Assembly: GCA_039024295.1 (NCBI GenBank)
Contig: JBCDIQ010000322.1
Coordinates: 1-6,892, forward strand
From: JBCDIQ01 sp039024295
GTDB lineage: Bacteria; Bacteroidota; Bacteroidia; J057
Direction: 5' to 3'
Length of the DNA stretch: 6,892 nucleotides
Position numbers and translations under genes: made by a program. Below are positions 6,321-6,892 of the stretch, one piece after another. Numbering within the stretch: the stretch's first letter is position 1; each line of letters starts with the position of its first letter. The notes beneath the pieces are model-generated. The model was not told the origin of the DNA. It worked only from the letters and a program-made list of their open reading frames with translations, and ran no database searches.

Positions 6321-6892
6321 ATGAACAAATCCAGAATTATATCGACCGCAGCCCTAGCTTTTTTCGGGTTTATGGTCCTGGTAGCGATCAGTTCGGGCTC
6401 TTTTATCACCATCGATGCTGGCGAACGAGGCGTACTCTTCCGGAAATTCGGAGGAGGTCTTGACAAGGAGACTGTCTACACCCCTGGCTTTCACATAATT
6501 GCCCCTTGGAATACCATGTATCCCTACAGCGTAAGGGAACAACAAATAGAAGAGGAAATGGAAGTACTCTCAAGTAACGGCCTGAACATTAAAGTAGACG
6601 TTACCGTAAGGGTGCACCCTCAGTACATTAAGATCGGTGAACTGCACGAGAAATTTGGATTAGAGTACCTCACCTCCCTGGTTCGTCCGGAAGTAAGATC
6701 TTCTGTGCGGAAAATTCTGGGTCGATTTACTCCGGAAGAATTGTACTCAACCAGAAGGGATGAAGTGGAAGGAAAGATTCAACAGGAATTAGAAGATGTA
6801 CTCGACAAAAACTACGTGGTACTGCGTGCAACCCTGATTCGTGACATTGAGTTGCCAGAGAAGGTACGTACCGCCATCGAGGAAAAAATCGA
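6321..6892 (+). CDS. Prohibitin/SPFH-domain membrane protein, N-terminal part (cut by window edge)
   Basis: The frame opens at ATG 6321 and is still open at the right edge after 190 codons. Residues 7-28 form one hydrophobic segment (IISTAALAFFGFMVLVAISSGS), a single N-terminal anchor. An SPFH/Band 7 domain follows: TIDAGERGVLFRKFGG (30-45), the TPGFHIIAPW stretch (54-63), then VREQQIEEEMEVLSSNGLNI (71-90), VDVTVRVHP (92-100), the SLVRPEVRSSVRKILGRFT segment (119-137) and RDEVEGKIQQEL (146-157), with a coiled-coil helix beginning at the end. This arrangement matches bacterial prohibitin homologues, which form ring or cage assemblies in the inner membrane and are linked to membrane-protein quality control, as with HflKC and FtsH in E. 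coli. No Shine-Dalgarno sequence and no clear promoter are seen in the 65 nt upstream. The missing C-terminus should carry more coiled coil. Confidence 0.92.
   Translation, partial: MNKSRIISTAALAFFGFMVLVAISSGSFITIDAGERGVLFRKFGGGLDKETVYTPGFHIIAPWNTMYPYSVREQQIEEEMEVLSSNGLNIKVDVTVRVHPQYIKIGELHEKFGLEYLTSLVRPEVRSSVRKILGRFTPEELYSTRRDEVEGKIQQELEDVLDKNYVVLRATLIRDIELPEKVRTAIEEKI

Overview
The window looks like ordinary chromosome from a member of the Bacteroidota, perhaps a Cytophagales-like bacterium; the order is a guess. The evidence is a secreted protein with a C-terminal type IX secretion (T9SS) sorting domain, a Bacteroidota-style cytidine deaminase, mostly missing Shine-Dalgarno sequences, and a possible TTG/TAnnTTTG-type promoter. 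I see no rRNA, tRNA, CRISPR array, insertion sequence or complete mobile element.

Layout. Positions 1-367 (minus) hold the N-terminal part of an AAA15-type ATPase that runs off the left edge. It is clearly AT-richer than the rest: by hand count 134 G/C in the first 360 bases (37%), against 112 in 240 bases (47%) at 1021-1260. Positions 368-546 are an AT-rich intergenic stretch with its probable promoter. Positions 547-927 (minus) encode a small four-helix membrane protein. From 5428 down to 966 (minus) runs a compact gene row: hslU, cytidine deaminase, a VTT/DedA-like membrane protein and the T9SS cargo protein. It has a 7-nt gap followed by two successive 4-nt ATGA stop/start overlaps, so it is very probably one transcript, and the small membrane protein 38 nt further on may belong to it. 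Positions 5429-5601 are a divergent intergenic region with two AT-rich dyads. On the plus strand, 5602-6255 encodes an uncharacterised 217-residue protein, and 6321-6892 the N-terminal 190 residues of a prohibitin/SPFH-family membrane protein cut by the right edge. An 18-bp perfect palindrome lies between these two.

How the genes fit together. HslU (protein unfolding), cytidine deaminase (pyrimidine salvage), a VTT-domain membrane protein and a T9SS-exported protein have no obvious shared pathway; the tight packing suggests co-expression rather than one machine. The least described pieces are the T9SS cargo, the 217-residue plus-strand protein and the edge ATPase, whose full context lies outside the window. 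I found no convincing sign of a new multi-gene system inside these 6.9 kb.
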